64,000 bases of DNA, from contig JBDTRP010000104.1 in the NCBI GenBank assembly GCA_039931555.1, positions 1 through 64,000 on the forward strand, given 5' to 3'. Below, one piece after another: positions 15,291 to 24,118 of this stretch. Under the pieces are notes generated by a model. That model did no database searches, had not been told where the DNA came from, and saw only the letters and a list, made by a program, of their open reading frames with translations. Position 1 is the first letter of the stretch. Every line of letters starts with the position of its first letter. A program made the translations under genes and the position numbers. Origin of the DNA: JAENVT01 sp039931555 (GTDB lineage Bacteria; Actinomycetota; Acidimicrobiia; Acidimicrobiales; Ilumatobacteraceae).

Positions 15291-16268
15291 ATGCGCGCTG
15301 TCGTCCTTCGCTCACATGGTGGTCCTGATTCGCTGACGATCGAGGATGTACCCGACCCCACCGGCGGGCCGGAGGATGTGGTCGTGCGAGTGCGCGCCAC
15401 GGCGCTGAACCGGGCTGATCTGCTGCAAGTCATGGGCATGTATCCCAACCCGCGACCCTCGGCACTGGAGATACCCGGCCTGGAGTTCTCCGGCACTGTG
15501 CATGCAGTGGGCGAGCGAGTGACCCTGTGGCGGACGGGCGACGAGGTGATGGGCATCGAGTCGGGTGGCGCCTACGCCGAACGGATTGCAACGCACGAGC
15601 GCCAGTTGATGCGCGTCCCGGCGGTGGTCGGGATCGCCGATGCTGCAGCGATCCCCGAGGTGTTCCTCACCGCGTGGGACGCCCTCGTGGTGCAGGGTGC
15701 ACTGACGTCGGGCCGCTGGGCGCTCGTTCACGCCGGCGCCTCCGGTGTCGGCACAGCCGGCATACAGATCGCCAAGTCGATCGGGGCGCGAATCGCCGTG
15801 ACGTGTTCGAGCGGGAAGATGGATCTCTGTCGGGCGCTCGGTGCGGATCTGGTGTTGGAGCGTTCGCCGGCGCCATGGCTGACCGATGCCATGGCCGCAG
15901 TGCCCGACGGGTTCGACACGATCCTCGACGTCGTCGGTGGCGAGGAGATCGAGCGGAACCTGCAAGCGGTGGCAATGAAGGGACGGATCATCCAGGTCGG
16001 GTTGATGGGCGGCAGCACCGTTCCGGTCAACGTCTTCGCGCTGATGGGTCGTCGGGCGTCGTGGATCGGCACCCTGTTGCGTGCCCGGCCGATCGAGGAG
16101 AAGATCGCACTGACCCGACGCTTCGCCGCCGAGATGTTGCCGTTGTTCGACAGCGGGCAATTGAAACCGGTGATCGACAGCCGATTTTCGTTCGATGAGA
16201 TCGCCGCCGCCCATCGGCACATGGCCGCGAATGCGAACGCCGGCAAGATCATGATCGACGTCGGGTGA
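15291..16268 (+). CDS. NAD(P)H quinone oxidoreductase-like MDR protein
   Basis: A 325-aa zinc-free medium-chain dehydrogenase/reductase. The N-terminal GroES-like domain has VVRVRATALNRADLLQVMGMYP and GLEFSGTVHAVG. The Rossmann domain has HAGASGVGTAGIQIAKSIGA. The C-terminus is HRHMAANANAGKIMIDVG. This is the layout of the PIG3/QorB-like NADPH:quinone oxidoreductases. No zinc-ligand cysteines are seen. It follows the PEP-mobile-domain gene by 30 bp on the same strand, with GGGAG upstream, so it may be the last gene of an icd-led transcript. It is the intact MDR gene in a window with two deleted ones. Confidence 0.85.
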   Translation: MRAVVLRSHGGPDSLTIEDVPDPTGGPEDVVVRVRATALNRADLLQVMGMYPNPRPSALEIPGLEFSGTVHAVGERVTLWRTGDEVMGIESGGAYAERIATHERQLMRVPAVVGIADAAAIPEVFLTAWDALVVQGALTSGRWALVHAGASGVGTAGIQIAKSIGARIAVTCSSGKMDLCRALGADLVLERSPAPWLTDAMAAVPDGFDTILDVVGGEEIERNLQAVAMKGRIIQVGLMGGSTVPVNVFALMGRRASWIGTLLRARPIEEKIALTRRFAAEMLPLFDSGQLKPVIDSRFSFDEIAAAHRHMAANANAGKIMIDVG

Positions 16269-16307
16269 TCGAGCCGGAGTCTCCAAACGCTGCGCTCGGC
16301 CGAGCGG

Positions 16308-17891
16308 TCAGACCACCTTCACGGTACGGGTGTGATACCCGGTGGCGCCATCGGGTGCGGGCGGGGCGACGTCGGCAGTCTGGGTCTCACCGTTCTTGTC
16401 GGTGGCGCGGACCTGGATCGTGTACTTACCCGGTGTCGCGTCCCAGTCGATCACCCACTGGCGCCAGGAATCATCGGTGACGTCGTTGCCCAGCCGGGCA
16501 GCCTGCCACTGACCGTCGTTGATGCGAACCTCGACCTTGTCGATGCCGCGATGCTGGGCCCAGGCAATGCCGGCGATCTTCGCGCCGCCCGCCTTCACCT
16601 TCTCGCCGTCGCGGGGCACGTCGATGCGTGACTGCGTCTTGATCGGCGCGTCCCGGGACCATCCGCGAGGTACCCAAAAGCCCTCGGCGTCATCCCACCG
16701 GTTCAGCTCGATCTTGCTCAGCCACTTTGTCGCGCTGATGTAGCCATACAGGCCGGGGACGACGAGACGAGCGGGGAAGCCGTGCTCGAGCGGCAAGGCC
16801 TCGCCGTTCATTCCTACGGCGATCATCGCGTCGCGGCCATCGAGCGCCACCGCGACTGGAAAGCCACAGGTCCATCCGTCGAGGCTTGTGCTGAACACCT
16901 GCTCGGCGGCACTCTGCACGCCGGCCTCGTTGAGCAGATCGGAGAGCATGACGCCCTGGAACGTCGCATTGGAGATGTACTCGCCACCGACTTCGTTCGA
17001 TACGCAACACAACGTGACGATCCGCTCGATCTGTGGGCGGGCAAGCAGGTCGTCGTACGTAATCGTCAGCGGCTTGTCGACCATGCCGCCGATCTCGACC
17101 TTCCAGCTCGACACATTGATGCGCGGGAACGACAACGCCGTGTCGATGCGATAGAAGTCGCCGTTCGGGGTGATGAACGGCGTGACCGGGCTCAACGTGG
17201 CGTCGGCCGGCACCGAGATCGTGGTGGGGCTGACGCTGCCGGTCGGCCCTGCTGCCGGTGGCAGCGTGTCGGGAATCGCCGCCCGGATCGATTGGACGCG
17301 CCGCCGCTCGACCACCTGGGCGATGCCCCCAGCGACGACCGCTGCCGCTGCTGCCGAGCCGGTCGACACCAGAAAGCGTCGGCGATCCCAACCCAGCGGC
17401 ACTCGCGAGGGGCCAGGCATCTCGATGCCGCGAGGCGACCTGGGATGGAGCAACCACATCAACAACGGGATCCCGATTGCCGCGCCGAGGAGCGAAGGCA
17501 ACGCTGCCGAGACCGACTCGCCGGGACGATGCCAGGCAGCCCACGCTCCAATCAGACCGAACAGCCCGATGCCGATGACACCGGCGATGATGCGCCGCAC
17601 GGCGAGGTAACCGACGACCAACGCGGCGATCGCCAGCACGACGATGATCCCGGAACGTAACGCCAGTTTGTCGTTGGTACCGAACCACTGGATCGCTTGT
17701 TCTTTCAACCACGGCGGTACTCGGTCGATGAACTCACTGCCGACCGCGTCGATCGGCGATACGACGTCGACGATCCCGGCGATCAACATGCCCGTGGTGA
17801 CCGCGACTGCGCCGGCAACGAGGCCGGCGACCGTGCCGTACAGGTGTGGCGTGGTGTTGTCTCGGCGCGGTGGGTTCGTTGATTCGATCAT
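16308..17891 (-). CDS. Membrane-anchored sulfite-oxidase-type molybdopterin oxidoreductase
   Basis: A 527-aa protein. Residues ~15-150 carry about four membrane segments. An internal twin-arginine-like motif follows (DRRRFLVSTGSAAAAAVV, ~169-186), then a SUOX-type Mo-cofactor domain (~240-420) with the likely Mo-ligand Cys in TLCCVSNEVGG (Cys296) and HGFPARLVVPGLYGY. A C-terminal Ig-like dimerisation domain contains AQHRGIDKVEVRINDGQW. The catalytic domain should face outside. Such proteins occur in several actinobacteria and are proposed to oxidise sulfite or a related small molecule. It is the last gene of a three-gene operon; its ATG overlaps the histidine-kinase TGA by 4 bp, which links it to that sensor system. 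Confidence 0.85.
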   Translation of the reverse strand: MIESTNPPRRDNTTPHLYGTVAGLVAGAVAVTTGMLIAGIVDVVSPIDAVGSEFIDRVPPWLKEQAIQWFGTNDKLALRSGIIVVLAIAALVVGYLAVRRIIAGVIGIGLFGLIGAWAAWHRPGESVSAALPSLLGAAIGIPLLMWLLHPRSPRGIEMPGPSRVPLGWDRRRFLVSTGSAAAAAVVAGGIAQVVERRRVQSIRAAIPDTLPPAAGPTGSVSPTTISVPADATLSPVTPFITPNGDFYRIDTALSFPRINVSSWKVEIGGMVDKPLTITYDDLLARPQIERIVTLCCVSNEVGGEYISNATFQGVMLSDLLNEAGVQSAAEQVFSTSLDGWTCGFPVAVALDGRDAMIAVGMNGEALPLEHGFPARLVVPGLYGYISATKWLSKIELNRWDDAEGFWVPRGWSRDAPIKTQSRIDVPRDGEKVKAGGAKIAGIAWAQHRGIDKVEVRINDGQWQAARLGNDVTDDSWRQWVIDWDATPGKYTIQVRATDKNGETQTADVAPPAPDGATGYHTRTVKVV

Positions 17892-19087
17892 GCTGGTTCC
17901 TTTCGAGGAATCGAGAAGCGCACATCGCCACCGGTGCCGGCGGCCAGCCAGATGCGGCCACCGTGGGCTTCGACGAGGGCGCGGGCGATCGCCAGGCCGA
18001 GGCCCGAGTGACCGGTGCGGGTGTTGCGCGCGGGATCGGCGCGGGTGAACGGTTCGAACGCGTGCTCACGGAAGTCGTCGGGGAAGCCGGGCCCGTCGTC
18101 GCGGACCGCAACCTCGATGTCGCTGCCGGTGCTCACGGCCACGTTGACGGCCCGACCAGACGGGCTGTGGCGGATCGCGTTCTCCAGGAGGTTGCGCAGC
18201 ACCCGCGACATGTCGGTGGTGCTGGCAATGACGACGGCGGGCCCGTCGGAGTCGAGTTGCACGTCGACGTCGAGTCGGTGCGCGACAGGCGACAAGGCTT
18301 CGACCGCCTCATGTGCGAGTTCGGCGATCGACACCGTGGTGCGCTCCCGGTTGCTCTGGCCGCTCTCGATCCTGGCGTACTCGACGAGTTGGTCGAGCAG
18401 GCTCTCGATGTTGTCGAGTTGACCACCGATGATGCCGTAGTACCGATGTGGGTCCGGTGCGACACCGTCCTGCAAGCTCTCCACCGCTGCACGCATCGCC
18501 GACAGCGGAGTACGCAGATCGTGTCCGATGCTCGTGAACAGCAGCTGTCGAGCGTTCGCCGCCCGCATTCGCTCAGTTGCGGCATCGTCCAGCGCGACCA
18601 CCATGGTGTCGACCGCCAGCGCCGTCCTGCCGACCTCGTCGCGCCTGACGACGCCCGTGCGGGCGGTGAAGTCGCCAGCGGCGACGCGCTCGGCGACCTC
18701 GCCGACCCGAGCGATGTCGGTCGCCAGCGGCCTGGTGAGGTGGGATCCGACTGCCAGGGCGATGCCACTCGAGAGCATCAACACGACCAGGAACAGTCGA
18801 TAGTCGTGCGACGACAAGAACATGGCGTTCGAGGCGGCCGAGGTTGTCGCCGCGCCGAGGGCCAGCGAGCACAGCCCGACCAGGAACGCTGTACCGGCAA
18901 CGCTCGTGCGCGCCGAGACCCACCGGCCGAGCAACGGCACGAGCACGGCGGTGATGAGCGCCGGTGTGCCGAGGATGGCGATGAGATGCCAACGTTCACT
19001 GCCGTTGGGTGGGCGCATCAGGATCTCGGCGAACACCGTCGCGGCGATGAAGATTCCTGCGAGCCAGCTGATCAGCCGCCAACTCAT
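17888..19087 (-). CDS. Sensor histidine kinase
   Basis: A 399-aa membrane kinase. It has an N-terminal region with about four hydrophobic segments (residues ~1-125), a HAMP-like linker (SHLTRPLATDIARVGEVAERV), a HisKA domain with the phospho-acceptor in SIGHDLRTPLSAM, and an ATPase domain with N box NLLENAIRHSP, G1 DDGPGFPDD, F box FEPFTRAD and G2 TGHSGLGLAIARALVEAHGG. No extracellular sensor domain is visible, so sensing may be intramembrane. Start ATG 19087 overlaps the response-regulator stop by 4 bp. It pairs with the upstream regulator and probably controls the operon that includes the molybdoenzyme. Confidence 0.9.
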   Translation of the reverse strand: MSWRLISWLAGIFIAATVFAEILMRPPNGSERWHLIAILGTPALITAVLVPLLGRWVSARTSVAGTAFLVGLCSLALGAATTSAASNAMFLSSHDYRLFLVVLMLSSGIALAVGSHLTRPLATDIARVGEVAERVAAGDFTARTGVVRRDEVGRTALAVDTMVVALDDAATERMRAANARQLLFTSIGHDLRTPLSAMRAAVESLQDGVAPDPHRYYGIIGGQLDNIESLLDQLVEYARIESGQSNRERTTVSIAELAHEAVEALSPVAHRLDVDVQLDSDGPAVVIASTTDMSRVLRNLLENAIRHSPSGRAVNVAVSTGSDIEVAVRDDGPGFPDDFREHAFEPFTRADPARNTRTGHSGLGLAIARALVEAHGGRIWLAAGTGGDVRFSIPRKEPA

Positions 19088-19782
19088 GGCTCGAACCTGT
19101 AGCCGACGCCCCACACCGTGGTGATCCAGCGAGGGTTCTCCGGATCGACTTCGATCTTGTGGCGCAATCGCCGCACGTGCACAGTGACGGTCGCCGGATC
19201 CTGGTACTCGGGCGACGAGTCCCAGACGTCGTGCAGCAGCTGGCTGCGTGAGAAGACCTGACGAGGGCTCGTCGCAAGGTACGCCAACAGGTCGAACTCC
19301 CTCGCGGTCAGGGCCACGACGTCGGGGCCGATGGTGACTTCCCTCGAGGAACGGTCGATGGAGAGGTCGTCGAACCGCAGTGTCTCGGTGGCGTTCGACG
19401 GCTGCACACGCCGAAGCACCGTTTTCACCCGCGCCACCAGTTCGCGCGGCGAGAACGGCTTGGTCACATAGTCGTCCGCGCCGAGTTCGAGACCGAGGAC
19501 GCGGTCTGTTTCCTCCACTCGGGCGGTGAGCATGATCACCGGAACCTTGTTGGGGCCGATGGCGCGCAACACCTCGAGTCCCGAGAGGCCCGGCAGCATG
19601 ATGTCGAGCACGATGAGATCAGGCTGGAAGGTGGTCACCGCGTCGGCGACCAGGTCGCCGCGATCGAGCTCGTGGACGACGTAGCCATCACGCTGCAAGT
19701 AGTGCACGACGACCTCGCGAACGGTTGGTTCGTCGTCGACGACCAAGATCCGTGCCGCGCCGTTGTTCATACGGTTCACCAT
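19084..19782 (-). CDS. OmpR-family response regulator
   Basis: About 232 aa. The receiver domain (about 9-122) has ILVVDDEPTVREVV, phospho-acceptor Asp in LIVLDIMLPGLSG, Thr in MLTARVE and Lys in VTKPFSPRELV. A winged-helix DNA-binding domain (about 135-230) ends VRRLRHKIEVDPENPRWITTVWGVGYRF. ATG 19782 and an internal ATG at 19770 are both possible starts; neither has a clear ribosome-binding site. It is first in an operon of regulator, histidine kinase and molybdoenzyme, each overlapping by 4 bp. The upstream 90 bp before the divergent CcdA fragment would hold its promoter. Confidence 0.9.
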   Translation of the reverse strand: MVNRMNNGAARILVVDDEPTVREVVVHYLQRDGYVVHELDRGDLVADAVTTFQPDLIVLDIMLPGLSGLEVLRAIGPNKVPVIMLTARVEETDRVLGLELGADDYVTKPFSPRELVARVKTVLRRVQPSNATETLRFDDLSIDRSSREVTIGPDVVALTAREFDLLAYLATSPRQVFSRSQLLHDVWDSSPEYQDPATVTVHVRRLRHKIEVDPENPRWITTVWGVGYRFEP

Positions 19783-19874
19783 ACGGAGGCCGCAGTGTCG
19801 TGGAAATGGCAGCTGTTGCGAGTTTCTCGGATGTTTCGATTCTTGCAGCAGGGTTGACAAATTCGCTTTCCATC

Positions 19875-20165
19875 ATGGCGTCGTGGAGCCCGTGCGTCGG
19901 GCCGCTGCTCGGGGCGGCCCTCACGGCCGCATCGGTGTCGGGCTCGACCTGGCGCGGGTCGTGGCAGCTCTTCACGTTCGGGTGTGGGGTCCTGACTCCG
20001 TTCTGCGCCCTCGCCTGTCTACGACTTGCGCGGTTCGGCCCGCGAGTGGCTGCGGTGGGTCGCAGGTTGTCATCCGCCTCGGTCGTGGTGGTGCTCGTGC
20101 TCGGCGTACTGCTGCTCGCCGGGTGGTACGACGCGGTGATTCAGCGGCTCGACATCGGCACGTAG
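19875..20165 (+). pseudogene. C-terminal half of a CcdA/DsbD-type membrane protein
   Basis: The reading frame from ATG 19875 gives 96 aa that look like only the second half of CcdA: MASWSPCVGPLLGAALTAAS (the second conserved Cys-containing membrane segment), then a segment with FGCGVLTPFCALACLRL, and a final VVVVLVLGVLLLAGWYDAVI. The first three membrane helices and the first active-site Cys are absent. A slightly longer start at 19806 adds only unrelated residues. It may be a truncated relic or a shortened stand-alone protein. It sits beside a regulator/molybdoenzyme operon that could have used a thiol-transfer partner. The stop overlaps the 3' end of convergent gltA. Confidence 0.5.
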
Positions 20166-21409
20166 TCGCGCGCACCGGTTCCGGTGTACCACTGACGCGG
20201 TCGGCTGATCTTCTGGTCCTTGTCGGCCAGCAACTCCTGCCAGTGCGCCAACCACCCGGCGGTGCGCGGGATGGCGAACAGTACGGTGAACATCGCCACT
20301 GGGAAGCCGAGCGCCTGGTAGATCAGGCCCGAGTAGAAGTCGACGTTGGGGTACAACTTGCGGCTGGTGAAGTAGTCGTCGCTGAGGGCGACTTCTTCGA
20401 GCTTCAGGGCGATGTCGAGCAACGGGTTCTTCCCCGTGACTTCGAAGACGTCGTATGCGGTCTTCTTGATGATGGTGGCGCGCGGGTCGTAGTTCTTGTA
20501 GACGCGGTGCCCGAATCCCATCAGGCGGTGGCCCTTACCCGACTTGACGTCGTCGAGGAACGCCGGCACCTGGTCCATGGAGCCGATCTCGCTGAGCATC
20601 CTCACCACCTGCTCGTTGGCGCCGCCGTGCAGCGGACCGTAGAGCGCCGATGCTGCTGATGCCGTGGCCGAGTACGGATCGGCGTGACTGGACCCCACGA
20701 CCCGCATGGCGGTGGTGCCGCAGTTCTGTTCGTGATCAGCGTGGAGTATGAACAACACGTCCATCGCCCGCTCGAGTCGAGGATCGACCTCGTACGAACC
20801 GATCTTCCACATCATGTTCAAGAAGTTGGCGGGGAAGCCGAGGTTGTTGTCGGGATAGACGAACGGCAGGCCGACCGAGAACCGGTAGCACATGGCCGCG
20901 AGGGTCGGCATCTTGGCGATCAACCGCAGTATCTGCTTGTCGCGGCTGCCTTCGTCGTGGATTTCCTTGGCATCGTTGTAGAAGGTGCCGAGTGCGGCGA
21001 TCGAGCTGACGAGCATGCCCATCGGGTGGGCGTCGTGGTGGAAGCCGTCGACGAAGCGCTTGCGCATGTTCTCGTGGATGAACGTGTGGCTGGTGACATC
21101 GTGCTTCCACTGTTCGAGCTGCGCGGCGTTCGGCAGCTCTCCGTTGAGCAACAGGTAGGCGACTTCCAGATAGGTGCTGCGCTCGGCCAGTTGCTCGATG
21201 GGATACCCGCGGTAGCGGAGGATGCCTGCCTCACCGTCGAGGTAGGTGATCGCGCTCTGGCATGAAGCGGTCTGCATGTAGGCGGGGTCGTAGATGAACA
21301 GCGACGGATCGAGCTCGCGCACCGCGCTGGCAGGAAACACGTTGTCGGTGATCGGCACGGTCACCTGCTTGCCGGTGCGATCGTCGATGATAGTGATGGT
21401 GTCGGGCAT
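20141..21409 (-). CDS. gltA: Citrate synthase
   Basis: A 422-aa TCA-cycle entry enzyme of the hexameric-length bacterial class. Motifs are RYRGYPIEQLAE, the active-site His261 in GPLHGGANE, His301 in MGFGHRVYKNYDPR, and a normal C-terminus (PRQWYTGTGARDYVP). The catalytic Asp lies in the conserved C-terminal region, as is usual. ATG 21409 has GAGGGGAAC upstream. The leader is about 50 nt if the -10 TAGTCT (minus strand, inside 21466-21471) is used. That -10 is flanked by an inverted repeat, which suggests repression or activation at the promoter. The shared icd/acn element was not found here. Confidence 0.95.
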   Translation of the reverse strand: MPDTITIIDDRTGKQVTVPITDNVFPASAVRELDPSLFIYDPAYMQTASCQSAITYLDGEAGILRYRGYPIEQLAERSTYLEVAYLLLNGELPNAAQLEQWKHDVTSHTFIHENMRKRFVDGFHHDAHPMGMLVSSIAALGTFYNDAKEIHDEGSRDKQILRLIAKMPTLAAMCYRFSVGLPFVYPDNNLGFPANFLNMMWKIGSYEVDPRLERAMDVLFILHADHEQNCGTTAMRVVGSSHADPYSATASAASALYGPLHGGANEQVVRMLSEIGSMDQVPAFLDDVKSGKGHRLMGFGHRVYKNYDPRATIIKKTAYDVFEVTGKNPLLDIALKLEEVALSDDYFTSRKLYPNVDFYSGLIYQALGFPVAMFTVLFAIPRTAGWLAHWQELLADKDQKISRPRQWYTGTGARDYVPMSSR

Positions 21410-21456
21410 GTTGTTCCCCTCAGTGACACGGAAGGTGGATGAGGGGCTTGCTCCCC

Positions 21457-21483
21457 GTTTCGTGAGACTAGCTGTGACGAAAC
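21457..21483. promoter_or_regulatory. Inverted repeat flanking the probable gltA -10
   Basis: GTTTCGT and ACGAAAC are perfect 7-bp arms separated by 13 bp. On the minus strand the spacer holds TAGTCT, a good -10 for gltA, giving a leader of about 50 nt with the ribosome site GAGGGGAAC. The geometry (arms about 20 bp apart centre to centre) suits a dimeric regulator binding over the promoter. It could also fold as an RNA hairpin if transcription starts further upstream. Confidence 0.4.
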
Positions 21484-21671
21484 TCCGCCCCGCATTGCGG
21501 ATGTGAGGTCTCTGTGCGACGAAGCCGATCACCGCGGGGGTGCTCTCCCCGTACGGAGAAATTCGGCGTCTTCCCGTGGTGGCTCGCCGGGGTGACCTGA
21601 CCGAGTCCCAGCGCTGTGGAGTTGCCGGGACGCCCACCTCGGTGCCTTGAAACACTCGACACTGGTCGGGA

Positions 21672-23015
21672 CTACAGGGGAGTGTTGTCGTGGGGCCGCG
21701 ACACCAGTGCCTCACGTTTGTCGATGAGTGTCATCAACGCCTCGGCGATCACTTGGCGCGTCTCCGCCGGCTCGATGACACCGTCGATGTAGCCGCGCTC
21801 GGCGGCGATGTAGGGGTTCAGCAGCCGTTCCGCGTAGTCGACCTCGAACGCTGCACGCTCTTCAGGCGTCGCCCTGCGCTGCAGGATCGCCGCGGCCTGA
21901 CCGGCGCCCATCACCGCCAACTCGGCCCACGGCCAGGCAAGGCACAGGTCGTTGCCCATCGTCTTGGAGTCCATGACGATGTACGCCCCGCCATAGCTCT
22001 TACGCAGGATCACGCAGATACGCGGCACTGTGGCTCGCCCGTAGGCGAACACCAACTGTGCACCGTGACGGATCATGCCCCGCCACTCGAGGTCCTTGCC
22101 GGGGTAGAAGCCGGGCGTGTCGACGAGCGTGAGGATCGGCAAGTTGAAGGCATCGCAGAACGCCACGAACCGGGCTGCCTTCTGCGACGCAGGGATGTCG
22201 AGCGTGCCGGCGAGCGCCAGTGGCTGATTGGCGATGATCCCGATCGGCATGCCGCCCATCGCCGCGAACGCGGTGACGACGTTCGGTGCCCATCGACCGC
22301 GTAGCTCGAGCATCTCGCCGTCGTCGCAGATCGCTCGGATCACGTCGCGCACGTCGTAGCTGCCGGTCGAGGTCTGCGGCATCAGCGTGCCCGCCTCGGG
22401 GGTCTGACGATCGGGCGGGTCGTCGGTCGGGATGACCCGCGGCTCTTCGTCGTTGTGCTGGGGGAGGTACGTCAGCAACTGGGCCACCATGTCGATTGCC
22501 GCATCGAGGTCGGCAGCGACAAGGCTGGTGGCGCCCGTGTAGCGGGCGTGTGAGGCCGCGCCGCCCAGTTCGTCGTTGCTGATGCTCACACCCGTGAACT
22601 CGGCGACCATCGTCGGGCCGGTGACGAACGCGTATGAATCCATCGTCATCACAACGAAGTCGGCAATCCCGAGCAGTAGCGCCGGGCCAGAGACCGCTGG
22701 GCCCTCGACGACCATGATGATGGGCACGACCCCGGAGCAGTCGGTCAGTGCCTTGGCCGCCAGCCCCCACCCGTGCAGCGCAGCGAACCCTTCGACGATA
22801 TCGGCGCCGCTGGAGCGCATGATCACGATCAGGGGGAAGCCCTTGGCCCGGGCCGTCGTCGAGGCGTTCTCGATCTTGCCCGACGAGTCGGAGGTCAGCG
22901 CGCCGACGCGGGAACCGGCGTCGACGTCGACCCACACGACCTGCCGGCCCTCGAACTCTCGCACGTCGGACGTGACCGCGCCGACGACTCGGCTGCGAAG
23001 GTCGACGCGTTGCAT
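21672..23015 (-). CDS. Acyl-CoA carboxylase carboxyltransferase subunit
   Basis: A 447-aa biotin-dependent carboxyltransferase (PccB/AccD type). It has two crotonase-like halves. The N-terminal half carries FPLIVIMRSSGADIVEGF, and the C-terminal half has LALAGTLDIPASQKAARF, LVDTPGFYPGKDLE and YGGAYIVMDSKTMGNDL. The length is below the usual 510-550 aa; the N-terminal zinc-free region is short. Members carboxylate acetyl-, propionyl- or longer acyl-CoA. ATG 23015 is supported by TAGTCT ending 8 nt upstream. It follows the LysR gene by 11 bp on the same strand. No biotin-carrier subunit is adjacent, so it must pair with one encoded elsewhere. Confidence 0.85.
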   Translation of the reverse strand: MQRVDLRSRVVGAVTSDVREFEGRQVVWVDVDAGSRVGALTSDSSGKIENASTTARAKGFPLIVIMRSSGADIVEGFAALHGWGLAAKALTDCSGVVPIIMVVEGPAVSGPALLLGIADFVVMTMDSYAFVTGPTMVAEFTGVSISNDELGGAASHARYTGATSLVAADLDAAIDMVAQLLTYLPQHNDEEPRVIPTDDPPDRQTPEAGTLMPQTSTGSYDVRDVIRAICDDGEMLELRGRWAPNVVTAFAAMGGMPIGIIANQPLALAGTLDIPASQKAARFVAFCDAFNLPILTLVDTPGFYPGKDLEWRGMIRHGAQLVFAYGRATVPRICVILRKSYGGAYIVMDSKTMGNDLCLAWPWAELAVMGAGQAAAILQRRATPEERAAFEVDYAERLLNPYIAAERGYIDGVIEPAETRQVIAEALMTLIDKREALVSRPHDNTPL

Positions 23016-23023
23016 GAACCGCC

Positions 23024-23029
23024 AGACTA
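23024..23029 (-). promoter_or_regulatory. -10 element TAGTCT upstream of the acyl-CoA carboxylase gene
   Basis: On the minus strand TAGTCT ends 8 nt before ATG 23015. It overlaps the LysR stop codon, so the carboxylase gene may have its own near-leaderless start as well as read-through from the LysR gene. Confidence 0.35.
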
Positions 23030-23965
23030 GACAGCGCGGCCGAGCGGGAACGCCTCGGTACCCACGTGCACGCCCGGCTGCTTGGGCCCCTGGAGTGCAA
23101 TCACGTCGCGCAGCACGGCCAGCAACACCCGTGTGGGAATGCCAGGAGCCGGGCGGCGGCGCTGCACCCAGCCGACGACCCGGCGAGGCAGTTCGGGGAC
23201 CTGCACACGATGAAAGTCGCCCTTCAACCACCGTGGCACCGACGTGGCGGGAACGATCGCCGGGCCGTAGCCCTCGAAGGCCAGCGAGGCCAGCAGGCGA
23301 ACGCCGTCGATCTCGGCCTGCGCCTGCAACTCCACGTCGGCGGCAGCCGCGGCGCGATCAATGATTCGCCGCAGCGCCGTGCCGCGCGGTGGCAGCAGCA
23401 GGGGGATCTTGGCAAGGTCCTTCAGCGATGCCGACTCGCTTCCTGCGAGCCCGAACCGGCTATGGGCCAGCAGCAGCAGATCCTCGGCGAACAAGGCGTC
23501 GACCTGCAGTTCGGGCTCGTCGATCGGCAGGTGCAAGATGGCGGCGTCGATCTGCGAGGCCTGCAGCCGGGGGAGCAGGCTGCTGGTATTGCCCTCGTGG
23601 ATAGTGACGTGCACCCCGGGGTGGGCCCGGGTGACTTGGCCGAGCAGTTGCGGCAGCAGCCAGCGGGCGGTGGTGCCGATCACGCCGAGACGCGAGTCGC
23701 CATTGACCTCGTTGCCCCGCGATGCCATCTCGGCGGCCAGATCATCCAGCTCGTGCAAGATTCGCCGGGCTCGATCGACCACGATGACGCCCTCGTCGGT
23801 CAACCCACCTCGTTGGCGGTCGACCAGGGTCACGCCGAGCTCGCGCTCGAGGCGGGCAACGTGGCCGCTGACGTTGGATTGCACGGTGTAGAGGGCACGA
23901 GCGGCCGCCGAGAACGAGCCGTGATCGGCGATCGCCACGAGCGTGGAGAGCTGGCGGAGATCCAT
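23027..23965 (-). CDS. LysR-family transcriptional regulator
   Basis: A 312-aa LysR regulator. The N-terminal winged helix is typical (LRQLSTLVAIADHGSFSAAA, followed by VQSNVSGHVARLERELGV). The effector domain spans ~90-295 with RLGVIGTTARWLLPQLL, DAAILHLPIDEPEL and FEGYGPAIVPATSVPRWL. ATG 23965 is chosen because TATCAT ends 8 nt upstream; a TTG two codons earlier is unlikely. It may control the acyl-CoA carboxylase gene immediately downstream and/or the divergent HAD-PlsC gene. The effector is unknown. Confidence 0.9.
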   Translation of the reverse strand: MDLRQLSTLVAIADHGSFSAAARALYTVQSNVSGHVARLERELGVTLVDRQRGGLTDEGVIVVDRARRILHELDDLAAEMASRGNEVNGDSRLGVIGTTARWLLPQLLGQVTRAHPGVHVTIHEGNTSSLLPRLQASQIDAAILHLPIDEPELQVDALFAEDLLLLAHSRFGLAGSESASLKDLAKIPLLLPPRGTALRRIIDRAAAAADVELQAQAEIDGVRLLASLAFEGYGPAIVPATSVPRWLKGDFHRVQVPELPRRVVGWVQRRRPAPGIPTRVLLAVLRDVIALQGPKQPGVHVGTEAFPLGRAV

Positions 23966-23973
23966 CTGCAAAA

Positions 23974-23979
23974 ATGATA
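23974..23979 (-). promoter_or_regulatory. -10 element TATCAT, LysR gene
   Basis: On the minus strand TATCAT ends 8 nt before ATG 23965. Confidence 0.4.
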
Positions 23980-24041
23980 TCGACTATCTTCCAATACGGC
24001 TTGAAAGATCACTCGTTCACGTGCATACTTTCACATGTAGT

Positions 24042-24074
24042 CGAACGGTACCCACCCCCAATTGGTGCCGTTCG
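24042..24074. repeat. Inverted repeat 1 upstream of the HAD-PlsC gene
   Basis: CGAACGGTACC and GGTGCCGTTCG pair over 11 positions with one T/G wobble, around an 11-nt C-rich loop. It is followed within 45 bp by a second, perfect stem (24119-24151). Both lie upstream of the likely leaderless start at 24176. Confidence 0.5.
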
Positions 24075-24118
24075 AACGAACCCCCCAATGTGGTTCCCCC
24101 AATCACAGGGTTCTGGTT

